A stretch of 64,000 nucleotides of DNA from Paralichthys olivaceus (GCF_024713975.1 NC_091113.1:12350501-12414500); one strand, 5' to 3'. Numbered from the stretch's first letter, positions 24,600 to 38,708 are shown. The notes: generated by a model from the letters alone, not told the origin. Numbers and translations are program-made.

Positions 24600-24960
24600 G
24601 GTGTGGTCCCAGAGGACCCAATCAGTTTTAATTAACCCCTTGTGGTGGAGGGTGGAGGGGGACGGGTGTGGGAGGGAGAGAGAGAGAGCAGAGGGAGAGA
24701 AAACCAAGTGAGGAGAAATTTGTGCTTGTCATGGCAGGAGAGACGGAGATTAACAGAGAAAAAAGCCATCCACATTTCCCTAGAAATGTAATTGATGAGA
24801 TGCTGGTTTTTTTATGGCTCCTGTATTCTCCATCTAATTAAAAGAAACTGTCCTATTAATTTATTTTAAATTGGCTGATATGAAGTTTCAAATTACTTGC
24901 ATATTTCCATTAAATACCCACGCAATATAAAAGTATATAAAAAGTATATAATATAAAATA
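24600..24960. promoter_or_regulatory. Candidate conserved non-coding element
   Basis: It contains CCAATCAGTTTTAATTAACCC, GTAATTGATGAGATGCTGG, CATCTAATTAAAAG and CCTATTAATTTATTTTAAATT. These are clustered homeodomain-like cores in non-repetitive sequence, apart from a GA run at 24676-24690. Conservation is not testable here. Confidence 0.2.
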
Positions 24961-26180
24961 TCAAGTTTCAATTTGATTGATTTAGGAATATAACTCTATA
25001 TAATGTATTTACAATGTAAAATGGAAGTTGTGTAAAATTGTCAACACTATTCTTGGGCTAAATCAGATGTATCCACTAAATCAGTCATTAGTGGATTCAA
25101 GTACTTGGGTGGATGATTATCTCTGTTTGTGATAAAATCCTCCTCTTTGTAAGTCTTGTACAAATCCAACACAATCTTAAATCTCCTGTAATCACTGTGT
25201 GCATACTTCATTCATTCATAAGACTGGCATTAATATGCAAATGTGTATGGATCTCATGCAAGAATAATTTGAGGTGTCACTAAATAGCGTAATTCAAATT
25301 GGAGCACATTTGATTGCATATCTCTTCCACAGTAGTAAATAACTCAAAAGGTCTGGTTATTAATAACTCATGCTATTTAATTTCTAACAATGACGACGTT
25401 CATTAAGGGATAGTTCAGCTCACTCAGGCTCAGGGGACACAGTGATCACCTGCGGTACCCCAACATAACCACAGAGAGATTCACTCACTGCTGCACCGCA
25501 ACCACAGGAAAGAAATTAGTGCAGAGACATAGCAAATGCAGAAGCTTCCACACAAGACACAGAGGCTACAGTTTAGTTTGGAAATTAAAAACATAGTATG
25601 GATGCAGCCAGAGGGTCACTGAGTGGTAAATGGTGTAAACTTATGGCATTGCATAAATGTCAGAGCGGTGTGTTAGTGTTCTCTACCACAATCATCGGGA
25701 CTGTTCTGTCATGTCTACATCCTCCCTGATGAATGAAGAGAAGACCTGTTGAGTCTGACACTGACACAATGACAGCCAGTGTTTATGTTGTGTCGCATCG
25801 TCATTGACCAGCCACATCCATTATTGAAGCATGGGTGGTTGGTGCGACTAAGGCAGGTAGGATAGGATGTCACACTGCAGTCATCCTTATGTAATCAGAG
25901 GTGATTTCCAGGGAAGGCCGGGATGAAGTCATGGTCAGTAAGTGTACGTCAGTGAGTCACTGTTAAAGAAGCTGTTGACAGGGAGCGTTAAATGTCCACT
26001 CACATGTATGAAGATGAACATTTGACTTTTATTGTCATTGTAATTCTAAATGCTGACAGAGGAGCTGTGAAATATAATTACATGTTTCTGTTATGAAATC
26101 TTTTTGTCGCTTCAATGCACATGTAGAGGACGGATGTAGGGACGGGGCAATCTTGAGCAAGCACTTTATTCGAACTGTAC

Positions 26181-26240
26181 TTGTGTGTATGTGTGTGTCT
26201 TTGTGTGTGTATGTGTGTGTCTTTGTGTGTGTGTGTGTGT
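26181..26240. repeat. Imperfect GT/TATGTGTG tandem repeat
   Basis: A 24-26 bp period of GTGTGTATGTGTGTGTCTTT recurs twice, followed by plain GT. A short (GT)9 lies at 26393-26411. Confidence 0.85.
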
Positions 26241-26865
26241 TTTGTCGAAGAACCCCCGCAGAAAGTGTGTGCGCACTGTATACAGCTCCCCCGGTGAGCC
26301 AAATGCTCCACTGCTTCACTAAGCCAATCGCAGCTAATCAAATAAGAGCCCTTAGCTGTGCACAGACATAGGGGATAAGAATGGGAGAACGGTGTGTGTG
26401 TGTGTGTGTGTTTTTCTGGAGGGGGGGATGTTGGAGGCAGTCTAGTAGCTTCAAGAGGTCCTGGGTGGGGGAGGAAGAACACACACCTGCACCACCTTGC
26501 CCTGCTGTCACACAAACATGGCTGGATGCACAAACTCATGTGTCACACACACTTAAATAGACACATTGATGAAATGAAACACTGATCTGTCTTCTATTTC
26601 TTTTTTTCTTTGCTTTTAACAACATGTCCTTGCCTTTTTTCAGAATTTTCTCACCACCTGAGTGACCTTGTGGGGAGAAAAGAAGACTCATCACCAAACA
26701 CAAGGTCTAAGTGATGGCATACAAGTTCATTTAGGATTTTGAAGTAGTGCCATGCTGATATCTACACAATGAGGTGACACAATAACCAGTTCGTTCACAG
26801 CTAGAAAACAGCTCCCACCAACTTCAGTTTAAACACCTTCAACTCACATGTTGTCACTTTAATAA

Positions 26866-27185
26866 GTGGCTGTCAGCCCTCTAGTAAAAACTCCAGAGAA
26901 TGTCAGAGTGAGCTCATGTGAGGATACAGCAGGAAAATGTCTTGTGTTGTTTCTAATACGCTGCAGACGTAAAACTGAAAATAACAAATAATACAAATAT
27001 GATGAAAAAGAGGTGTCGTTGAGGTGATCAGAGCCGACACAGGGGTTGATGTGCTGTAAACAAAAACATTTTAAATTTACATCATGCTCCTCGTGCTCTA
27101 CAGACGCCACTCCTCACCTGGAGCTTTTCCTCATGTTGTGAAGACCTACATATGTGAAAGGCAAACTTCAGAAGAACCAATCGGT
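26866..27185 (-). repeat. Dispersed repeat family F1, copy D
   Basis: Segments gtcagccctctagtaaaaactccagagaatgtc, ggatacagcaggaaaatgtc and tatgtgaaaggcaaacttcag match copy C (22360-22735) in the same order and orientation. Confidence 0.55.
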
Positions 27186-28112
27186 TAGGTTCATCCTCTG
27201 GGGATCATGTGTGAACTCTGAACTGAAAATATCAGGACTTGCTGTTTTTGTCTGAAACTGGCTAACCAGCGTGAAATCTCTATCTGATATAAAAGTTATA
27301 AAAGCCGGTCAAAACTAACAATAAATAGTGAGCAAAAAGTTATAAACCATTGAAATAATTGTTGACTATCACTCCGCTGACTGAAATATTGATAGTTTTA
27401 TGAAGTTTGAAGATTTTTAAGATGTAATAATAAAATATTCATATACATTCATTGTAAAACCAGTTGAAATAAACACTTCAGGAGCAGAGGGTGTCAGTGA
27501 AGTGTACTTGACTTTATCTGATGTAGACAAATCATTTGGTCCAGATGACCAACTAATTCTAGAGCAACTTGTCCATCTCAAAAAAGGCAGCAATAGAAAT
27601 AAACTCTCAGCTGACAAATAGTTGCACATCGAGATGAATTCTGGATCTGAGATGTGCTCCAACCAGGAGTTTTCTGGCCGAGCATCAGGCAGAGCAGCAG
27701 GCCAGATTGAGAGGGTCGGTCCAGACTTGTTTTCTGCTCTGCTCCTTGGCACTGAGGTTGATGCTGTGTGAGTGGCAGAGGTCCAACGCTGTCCTGGCTC
27801 GCTGTCTGCACTCTCGTCCATGCGTACCCTCCTGACACGCTGCCCTCTGGCTAGCCCTCTGTGTGTGGGCATGAGTGTGTGTGTCTGTGAGCCTGAGTAA
27901 TATGTGCGTCCCTTTGTTATGTGTTTGTGTGTATGCCTGTATGCGTGTGTGTGTCTGTGTGTGTGTGTGGCAGCTGTGTGCCCTCCTCCTGTTTGCCTGT
28001 TGGACAATCAGCAGCTCGCTGCGACCACAGAGACCAAAGGCACAGGGCAAGAATGTCTTTCAGTGAGCCAGTGGCGGATGCCAAGTTGCACACATATGCA
28101 CACACATAAGCC

Positions 28113-28117
<5 letters not shown>

Positions 28118-28157
<40 letters not shown>
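28118..28157. repeat. (AT)20 microsatellite
   Basis: Uninterrupted AT units able to extrude as a cruciform. A shorter AT tract lies at 30070-30087. Confidence 0.95.
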
Positions 28158-28161
<4 letters not shown>

Positions 28162-29703
28162 TATACTGATGATGCCATATTATTTCATTCCAATTCATAC
28201 TTCAATATGAATATTTGTGTGCATTTTCTTTTTTTAAACTTAATTAACCAGCACAAAAAAAGAATGCTTATTATGATCATTATGTTTATATATTTCTCTT
28301 TGCTCTGTTCTGACCAGATCTTTAAAAACTGCATGAAACAACTTGAAGAATCTGTCTCCATAATCATTTACAACCTGTGTGAGCGATGTTGCCACGTGAC
28401 CACACGTCAGCAAAGAAGTTGGTGAGTAAATTAAAGGAGATATCTGATGTTTTTTCAGTTTCTCTTTCCTCTAGTGTGTTATATAGGTACAGCGTACGAA
28501 GAGGTTTGCAAAGTCAAAAAGCCCACAGTCTCATCTCCCTGATGGAAAGAAGTTCTCCTTTTTGAAGCATCTCATTGGTAGTCAAGCTCACACTTCTGCA
28601 TCATTGTGATGTCACGTGACATCGTGATACCACACATTTGCATAGAGCATGCCTGGTAGCTAGTTGCACACGCCCCTTAACGAAACCAGGTAAAGCGAGA
28701 GCATGGGCCGACATTTACTGAAAGCGGTTGACCAACCACAACAGAGTGGATCAGCTGGCCCATGAGAACACACTGGGCCAAGTGTAAAACCAAGTGTTTC
28801 AGACAGAAGCTGAAAAGAGTAGCTGCAGCAATGGACAGTAGGATGAAGTTTTCTGAAGCCAGCCATCTAATTTGAAGGCTCCTGGATGCTCTATCATCGG
28901 TGTGTGAATGAAGGTGTGTTAATGTAAATGAAAAGTGCTTCATAAACTTAGTCCAATCTATTATTGCATGTAAATGGACAGCATGCAAATTATTATTCAA
29001 TTTTATTGGCATGTCATGTGACTGTTGTGATCTCACCATGATAAAGTGATCACACCTGTATTAAAAGCAGTTACATGTAATTAGCTCAAGATGGATAATA
29101 ACCCAGAGGTTATGGAGAAGCCCCCGGGTATGTTCAAGTCAGCTGTGTGGGAACATTGTGTTATATATGCAAGGAGCTAATGAGAAACAATAGGACATAC
29201 GACACCCGTCATCTTCCCACTGGAAATTCAGTACACAACACAGAGACAAAGCAGCAGTGCACAGGAGTGGCCACCGTACACAGTCAAGTGATTGCTGTGA
29301 CGGAATGACTGACTGATGCCATCGGAGAAGATAAGCAATGTATTCTGCAGTGGACAACACGTACAGTTTGTTTCGCTAGTCCTCAGTGGCAGCAGCACTG
29401 TCACGGAGAGGCAGGCATGGAAGGTCCACTCTCAGAAGTACAAGAGAAAATGTAAAGGTCAAGGCCTTTATGACCGAAGCAGACAGAGCACTCAGGAGCA
29501 ATACAGATGTAATGGAAATGAATTACAGTGTTCCCTGTGGTGAATGTCCATTCCTGTCCACGTAAAACATCGCATTACAGGAGAACGGCAGGACAAAGAC
29601 GAAAGCCCCTTTTCCACTGGTCAAAAAACCCACAAACATCTGACTGCGATAGGGATGGATAAAATCGGAATTCACTCTCAGTTAAAATGTAGTAGATGCT
29701 GGT

Positions 29704-29726
29704 TTTCTTCTTCTTCTTCTTCTTCC
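29704..29726. repeat. (TTC)n microsatellite
   Basis: About seven TTC units. Confidence 0.85.
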
Positions 29727-30090
29727 TCTTTATTCTGGAGGACGCTGACCCTGCACCTTTCCTGGTGGAACTTCCGGGTGTGTTGGCAGGTAAATAGTCA
29801 CTGACGTTTGTGTGCTTATTGCTGTTTTACATCTTGGCAACAACATGCAGGAGCGATTTTTTCCTGTGTATCGTACAAGATGAAATACACTGGCAAGACA
29901 TTGATGTGATTGAGCCTCCCAGTTTGTGACATGTAACATGAGGCAATGTGAGAGGAGTCTTTTACCTTTATTTAGTGGGTTTACCCACATTTAAAAAACC
30001 TGCGCATGACAGTAATTGGTGTACAAGAGGTATGAGAGACATATAAGTCCTGCGTCCCCCTATCAGGCAATATATATATATATATATGAA

Positions 30091-30128
30091 TAGAGCCCCT
30101 CTGGCCTGAGAAGAACCAGAGGGGCCTA
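30091..30128. other. GC-rich perfect hairpin
   Basis: Positions 30095-30104 (GCCCCTCTGG) are the exact reverse complement of 30116-30125, with an 11-nt loop. TAG at 30091-30093 and CTA at 30126-30128 extend the stem past one bulged A. It sits just after an AT tract. No known RNA family is recognised, and it is too short for a pre-miRNA. Confidence 0.7.
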
Positions 30129-30534
30129 TGACATTGTTACTTCACAATCTATCTGTGTGTAGTTGTGTTTGCATTTGCATTTGTCTGCACTGCATGTTCT
30201 GTATAAATAAAATTAGCACATCAAAACTGAATTGTGGGCTCATGGTGCACCGGCAAATTATATATCCAGTCTTCATTTGTCACATATGGACGGATAAAAG
30301 CTCCTCAGGACAAAAACTCCACAAATAAGGCTTTTGATGAGGGATAATGTCGAGAGACGTTCAGTTCTCGCAATAATGATGCTGTTCTTATTGATTGTAA
30401 ACATTACCATGTGCACACTTTGACCACTTACGCAAGTAGGTAAATTCCTAATCTCTGTAAAAGAAAGAAAACCCCCTCAGCCCGCTGCACCACAGTGCTT
30501 TTATTCTGATTTCCCATCTGCAGTTCTTTTCAAA

Positions 30535-31010
30535 ATGGAACAGGCAATCTAAATGGAAACCTAATTAGCATTTCATGCATAAACAACAGTCTTTGAGAAA
30601 GACTAGGTATATTTCCTGCCTAAGCCCCTCCTGTCAGACCCTGTCTGGAGAGACATTAATGGATGGTCTCCCCAGTTGAATATCATCCTAGTCTTTTTCC
30701 CTTATCAATATGTGATGAGGGCCTGGAAACCAGAGATGGATGACAATTTCCCGCCAGTTCAGGGAGGCGAAGGTGACTCCTGCTGGAGGTCATTCCCTGA
30801 TAGATGTGTGTGATTATTTGCTCCTGCGCACAAATGAGGAAATTTCATTCATCAGCGTTGATCTAACACTTAACCTGCTCGTGTAATCACGCTCACTCAG
30901 GGGCTCCTCTGGGGCTATAAAACAGGCTTAGGGCGTTTACCCGCTGCCACTTTTTTCTTTGTGCCACAATGAGGAATCTAATTAGTGAGGGACCCCTATC
31001 ATGTGTCCTC
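30535..31010. promoter_or_regulatory. Candidate conserved non-coding element with a TATA-like motif
   Basis: Non-repetitive sequence with CTAATTAGCATTTCATGCATAA, TTATCAATATGTGATGAGG, a GGTCATTCCCTG block and GTAATCACGCTCACTC. TATAAAA at 30916-30922 sits in a local GC-rich setting. It looks more constrained than its surroundings and lies about 2.5 kb beyond the foxj1 3' end. No reading frame is supported. Confidence 0.25.
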
Positions 31011-31638
31011 TATCTGCTCTGACCCACAAAGAATAGCTTTGTGGCTTTCCCCAATAATCGGGTAGTTCTACTCTATGTCTGTGCCACGCTGGGAGGGGTG
31101 CTTCTTTAGCAAAGCTGGCTGACCCTGTCTGTGCCTGACTCTAATCAGGAGCAGTCCAGAGGGTGCCATGATGGCAATAAAAGACAGAATACACCCTCTT
31201 CTTGTCCCTGTTACTGCCTCTGCCCTCCTGTGTGTAACCCTCCCAAGTTCGAAACACAGAGCCTGATGCAGAGTCTCCCAGAGGGGGCACCAGGGAGGAG
31301 GTTATAAAGCATTATAAGCCAGGTTAGCCTACAGTGACAGCCCAGTTTGTTCCTCCTTCTTTGAGCAGGTCCGCGTGCTGGGCAGTCTCAGCCTCTCATC
31401 CACCAACGCTGAATAGAACCACAGGGCTCTGGCTCCACAGAGATAGTGTTATCTGGGCCACCACGGGGCTCCGACCGCAGCCGTGTACACACACGCTCCG
31501 CGGGCGGCACACACATCAGCATGAGTGCAGACAAAGGAACATGTGGACCAACACAAACCTTACGGGTATACAATGTAACCACACACAAGCAACATGCACA
31601 CGGTCGCAGACAAACAGAGACAAATGTGGATGTTCACA

Positions 31639-31640
<2 letters not shown>

Positions 31641-31694
<54 letters not shown>
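31641..31694. repeat. (CA)27 microsatellite
   Basis: Uninterrupted CA units. Confidence 0.95.
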
Positions 31695-31697
<3 letters not shown>

Positions 31698-31835
31698 TTA
31701 AGTGTAACAGACACCGGTTTAGTCTTCAACTTGATAGTGACCCAGATGTTTCTTCTCGGGCTCTTACCTCCAGGCCTATATCTGTTATAATATGGCCCAT
31801 AGCTGTCACAGGATCAGCCCGTCTATCAGCTGAGA

Positions 31836-31867
31836 GGTCAGTGGTCAGTGGTCAATGGTCAATGGTC
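31836..31867. repeat. 7-bp tandem repeat GGTCAGT/GGTCAAT
   Basis: Four units: two GGTCAGT followed by two GGTCAAT, then GGTC. Confidence 0.85.
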
Positions 31868-32379
31868 GCACACGCCTCAGCCTCAAATCTGGCTGTAGTC
31901 CCTGCTGTTTTCAGGAATCTGAGTTATTCCGCCCCTTCCTGGAGATCTCCACACATGACCTGTGGGACGGGGATAAGCCGCATTTCTCCCCTTTTCCCCA
32001 CAACAATTTCAATTAAAAAGAGATTTAAGGCAGAAAAGCACATTTTCATACAAGGCATGCAAAGGACCCATGGAAAAGGTTGAGATGAGATGTGGCAGTT
32101 AGGGTTTGAGGGCATTTTCTATCAGCTAAGACCTATTTCTTAGAGAATACTACGAGAGATGCAGGGTCAACATAGTGAGTGCCTTAAACTCTTAGTACTT
32201 TATAAATAGACAATCTTAACATCATTCATCATCATTTTTATTCTTCTTTTCTGATCACATTTTTTATTCCATTTCTTTTATCACTCTATGCATTTAGCTT
32301 TTTCCCCCCCTTTATTAATCCAGTTTATTTATATTCACATTAGAAGTGTAATGGTGTGGGTCTGTCAGGTCATGACTGG

Positions 32380-32735
32380 TCTAGTCTGGAGTGCCATGAA
32401 ATTTTGTACAGATGCTCGTGGTCCCTACAGGATGAACCTGGCTGACAGACTTTGGTTCTCCCAAATTTCCATTCAGCACCACTTCCAAACAAGTCAAGTC
32501 AGTTTTTCACATACCAAGAGGAGTACCTACATCTGTTGTTGCAGATATTCGTTGTCCTCAGAGGATCAGCCTGATTGACTTTGGTTCTCCTGGATTCCCT
32601 TTCAGCCCCACTTTTAGTCAAGTTTAGTCAAGTGAAATATCTACATTTATTGTTATCCTGTGATTGTTACAGACATTCATGGTAACAAGAGGATGAGTCC
32701 TGGTGACTCTGATGATGAAGTGCTGCCATGAGACT
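32380..32735 (+). repeat. Tandem repeat of about 145 bp, 2.5 copies
   Basis: Copy 1 near 32408 (cagatgctcgtggtccctacagg) and copy 2 near 32543 (cagatattcgttgtcctcagagg) each go on with CCTG..TGAC, ACTTTGGTTCTCC, TTCAGC.CCACTT and CAAGT..AGTCA. A third partial unit starts near 32670 (acagacattcatggtaacaagagg). The unit resembles a satellite-like repeat that I recognise from many fish genomes (ccatgaaatt.tgtacagat). Confidence 0.7.
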
Positions 32736-33497
32736 CTTTATATGTCAATATCTAGTTTGGACAAAATTACACTTTATATCAAACAAATAGACTAAATGTT
32801 TGTTGTGCATCAAGCTATCATAAGATAACAGATGAGTTTTTTTCAGCATCTTTACACCTATGCTACTTGGCTGCCTATCGTTAACTTTATGTTCTAACTC
32901 GAGACACAAGAAATCTGTTAAACAAGTTTAACAACTTGATCAACATTGAGTACAGACACTGCAGTTGTCTTTATTCTTGTTACGAAAATGTGACTTCCAT
33001 TCATTGTCTCCAGTACTGTAGAGACATCCTACTCCTTAGTCTTTTTTTGTTCGGCTCTTGTTGAAATGAAAAATGCACTTACATTTTTTTTTATGTATGC
33101 AGCCATTAACTCTTCAGATGTCCCCCACTTTGACCTCGGACACTCAAGAGTTAGGAACATTTATGGCCACTGCTGTTTGAATAATGGATAATTGAAAAAT
33201 ACACACTTGTAATATAATGTTAAAGTGGTATTTGCTATTGGCTGATATATTATATTACTTTATATGGAACAGGTGTTTATGCAATAATGTTAAGCCTCTG
33301 TCTGTTTTACAATGCAGGGCGAGTTAAGACCTGTCTGTTCTGATTAATGATAAAACCCGATGGACCATTTATCTCTTGACTGCCAACACAGAGCAATAAT
33401 CTTGACCACGGACTCATTCACACATGCGTTCCATCATGAGCACAACAAAAGTGAAGGATGCACGTCTGTGTAACTGTTCTTTCTTTAATTGACACCA

Positions 33498-35079
33498 TTT
33501 ATTGCATCAAGGCATGATTGCATTTTTAAACAGCTTTTTAAAAAAGTACAAATGAAAATAACATGGTAAGATTAAACTGTCTGTATCAAACTCGATCAAT
33601 ATGATACAATGTGAAAAATCTGGCGTTGAATTTATGTCTCTGCTCATCACTTGTCACCCCCCGATAACCAGCAGTTATTATTATCATTAATTATTATTCT
33701 CCTACATAATATGAAATTCAGATTCGTTAAAACAAACCATACAAACAAAACCAAAAGACTTACACCAAAGTAATCAACAGAGGACAAAAAGAAATCCATC
33801 ACCCAGTGACAGAAGATGCATGTCTCAATGATCAACACAACAAATCCCACCAATGAACTGCATATTCCTCATCGATAAATTTGGCGAAACATAATCAACA
33901 CATTTTTTTTGTATATATGTGGAAAGAAAAAAGATTACAGTGAAGCAAACAGACGTTATTGCAGTGTTGAGTTCATCATTCATGAAGAAACCAACAGGGA
34001 CGGCTACAGCATATATGCATCATACGTTATGGTCAGTAAACTTTAGAAAAACACCATTTAATACCATAAAAAATAAACTATAAACATCCTGAAGAAAAAA
34101 AAAGAAAAAGCTGACTCGCTTTCCTAAAACCGCTGCCTATCAAAGTGCATAATTTTCGATTTCATGACTCAATTTCAGTTCTGCTCTTCTTTTTACTTAT
34201 CAATACGTAACTGTAGTCGAACGGCGAACATTTCTGCCCAGCTTCTCGCTATACACTTAAGTGAATATATATTAAATTGACTATATAACAAAGTCTGATT
34301 TCTAATCTCAAGACTTTGAGTTTTTAAAAGTTTTCTGTTACATCATCATCACAACACAGCTGGCGGTTTTAGATAAATGATTTCACTGCATGTTAGTTAA
34401 AAAAAATGTTAGATGCTAATGTAGCAAAATAGAATTCTGTGTGTCATCAGAGTCCCACTGTGACCGTGCTTGTATGTAGAGTGCTTTGAATGAGGGTTTC
34501 TTAGCTTGTCCTTCATCTGCGTGCACAAACGACTGAAGCTCACAGTTCTGAACACCTTCTCTTATAACCAACCTCTTTATATTTGAGCGCTAATATTTCC
34601 AAAAGTCCAACTCAGAAGAAGCCGTTTGCTGACATTCATCCCACAAATGTGTGACGTGACCCTTCATAGTCTGCATGAAACTTTAACTTGGTTTAATCAA
34701 AGTCACTCTGTGGTATTGTCATTTCGTTCCTCCCCATGCGCCAGCTCTGCGTAATGATACGCACCGCTTCCTGTCAATCACCTGACAGGAAGAAATCTGT
34801 CACAGGAAATAGTCCCTCATTATGTTACCCAACAAACTTTATAATGTCTTTTGTTAAGGGCATCTTTGTTAGCTGGGCTTGCAGCTCAAGTTTAAGATAA
34901 GTTCGACATGGTCATGTTCTTATTTTTTACAAAAACAGAGGAAATAAATTGCAGAATAATTGGAAGAAATGTGGGCGGAACCGTGCAGTGGCTGTATCAT
35001 CAGTTTTATCCTTTTTAGGGGTTTGGAGGTGCACTCAGAGATGTTTGGATTATAGAGTCATTGGGGTTGGGGTCAAAGG
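33498..35079 (-). other. foxj1: foxj1 3' UTR with polyadenylation signal
   Basis: AT-rich non-coding sequence follows the foxj1 stop on the - strand. An AATAAA signal on that strand lies at 33503-33498, which gives a 3' UTR of about 1.6 kb. Other AATAAA hexamers (for instance near 34925) could give shorter forms only if they read on the - strand, which I did not find clearly. The end is inferred. Confidence 0.5.
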
Positions 35080-37251
<2,172 letters not shown>

Positions 37252-37276
37252 CCTGGCTTCGTGAGTACGGTGAGGG

Positions 37277-37700
37277 GCTGAAGACAACACAGGATCCTCA
37301 GATCAGCATCTAAAGTTTTGTTTTATCTTCAGGCCAAAGGTGGGGAAAAAAGTATAAAAGCAAAAAAATACAGTTAATGAAATTATTCCAAACCCTACCT
37401 CACACTCATGAACCAGATAAATCAGCCGGCTAGTGCTTGGTCAAAATATCCAAAAACAGGCAAATATATTCGTGCCAGAGATTAACCAAATGGTGCGTAA
37501 TGTCCCTACCTCCGGCTGAGTGTGTGGGGGAGATGCTCCGTGTGCACCTGTTGCAGTGCGTCCTGCCTCTCTCTCCTCTCCTACGACTCAGCGGCGCATC
37601 CAGTCTCTGCGCAACAAGTGCGGCGGGGGGAGGGCGAGGGGCATCCGGCAGCAGCAGCAGCAGCAGCAGCAGCCGTGCGTAATCTACGGAGGAACTGGAA
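37277..37700 (-). other. foxj1: Probable foxj1 5' non-coding exon and leader intron
   Basis: On the - strand a polypyrimidine acceptor (tgttgtcttcag) ends at 37278, 26 bp before the ATG. Further upstream CCGGAG is followed by gtaggg, a plausible donor, with the exon ending at 37510. This suggests a non-coding first exon from about 37510 upward, a leader intron 37509-37278, and a second exon that starts at 37277. A (CTG)n tract at 37673-37648 on this strand would fall in or next to the leader. Inferred from splice-site shape only. Confidence 0.4.
37648..37673. repeat. (CAG/CTG)n trinucleotide repeat in foxj1 5' region
   Basis: Nearly nine GCA units on the + strand, uninterrupted, in GC-rich sequence. 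Confidence 0.95.
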
Positions 37701-37859
37701 TAAAAAAACACACACACGCCACTCAGGACAGATCCATGTCGGACTCAGGAAACCGGGCTGTTACTCATCCATCCGAGCGTGTCTGTGTGTGTGGGAGGTG
37801 AAGATGTGAGACTGTGTGGAGGTTGTAAAATAAGTCGTTCTTAAAGCCCTAGAGACCTG

Positions 37860-37925
37860 CCCACCATCCCTTTAACCGCCCGGGGGAGCTCTGATTGGCT
37901 GCTTGTCTCTGCCTCTCCAGGTCTC
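37860..37925 (-). promoter_or_regulatory. foxj1: Putative foxj1 proximal promoter with CCAAT box
   Basis: On the - strand GCAGCCAATCAG (CCAAT at 37898-37894) sits in a GC-rich segment with CCCGGGCGG, about 200 bp upstream of the suggested leader exon. It fits an NF-Y-driven promoter. No TATA box is evident. Confidence 0.4.
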
Positions 37926-37934
37926 ACTCACCAG

Positions 37935-37937
<3 letters not shown>

Positions 37938-37987
<50 letters not shown>
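37938..37987. repeat. (CT)25 microsatellite upstream of foxj1
   Basis: Uninterrupted CT units directly upstream of the putative promoter; a GA repeat on the foxj1 strand. Confidence 0.95.
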
Positions 37988-37989
<2 letters not shown>

Positions 37990-38070
37990 CTTGGTATTGT
38001 GTGTAATTGCACATCTAAATGTTAAAGGCATGCAAGAATTACTGCACCACACACACACAGTCGTGTCTCC

Positions 38071-38280
38071 ATGACTTCAGAGGACATTACATTGATTTCC
38101 TGGAGACTTACTCTTATTCTTAACCATAGTTACTTACCTAACCCTTGCCCTAACTTTATCCTAAACCCAAGCCAAACTTAAGTTTAACCTTTTATTGCAT
38201 GCACTTACCTTAGAATTAACTGATATACATCATGGGGACCTGCTTTTTGTCCCCACAACAGGTGTAATTACCTGGACCAC
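38071..38280. repeat. Fish dispersed repeat with telomere-like interior
   Basis: GTCTCCATGACTTCAGAGGA, then ACATTACATTGATTTCCTGG, then a degenerate CCCTAA-like core (taacccttgccctaac, cctaaaccc), then GGGGACCTGC next to its near complement TGTCCCCA. The same type recurs in reverse at 62825-63000. It is a family I recognise from fish genomes; not a true interstitial telomere. Confidence 0.55.
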
Positions 38281-38701
38281 ACACACACACGCGCACACAC
38301 ACACGCTCTCCCTTTAATCTCCGTTTTGTGGCCTGAAACGTGAACTCTGTAACACCACCCCTCCACTCTGGTGGCGCTGAAAAAGACGCGCCACACGTCC
38401 CGCTTGCAGCGCACTTGTTGCACCTGCAGAGGAGGAAAACCGTGCAGCCCATTTGCACTGATAAGCCTGTGTTTACCACGACCCCACAGTGTCAGAGTGG
38501 GTGTTAGTGTCACCGTCCTCTAACGTGGAAAAGGCAAATGCTAATTGAATTCTTGAACAGTTTCGAAGATTGATCCTCAGGTCGTTTCTCTGACCTCACC
38601 GCTGGAAGTGCAGGGAGAGTAATCACATGAATTGTGGGATCTATTTTTATAAGAGTGAGCATAATGGAGGTTGTTATTCACATGTAAAATGCATAAAGTT
38701 T

Positions 38702-38708
38702 ACACACA

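Noticed and set aside
27417..28007. 196-residue open frame on the - strand
   Set aside because: It has no start context or domain, ends in a CA-rich stretch, and no splice partner is evident; likely chance.
30916..31022. Short coding gene behind the TATAAAA motif (18-codon frame)
   Set aside because: The frame is very short, with no conservation evidence or second exon; kept only as a regulatory candidate.
31334..32083. 249-residue open frame on the + strand
   Set aside because: It is held open by a (CA)27 tract and has no recognisable protein features; composition is non-coding.
37252..37290. Upstream in-frame ATG for foxj1 ([13 protein letters not shown]...)
   Set aside because: It overlaps a probable splice acceptor, so it would lie in the leader intron; MPVLTSP matches the known fish Foxj1 start as I recall it.
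37520..37809. Two open frames with poly-Gln or poly-Ala on the + strand
   Set aside because: Products of the CAG repeat in the foxj1 5' region, on the opposite strand; no other coding evidence.
38139..38190. Interstitial telomere repeat
   Set aside because: CCCTAA-like words are degenerate and belong to a dispersed repeat with a recognisable left and right part.
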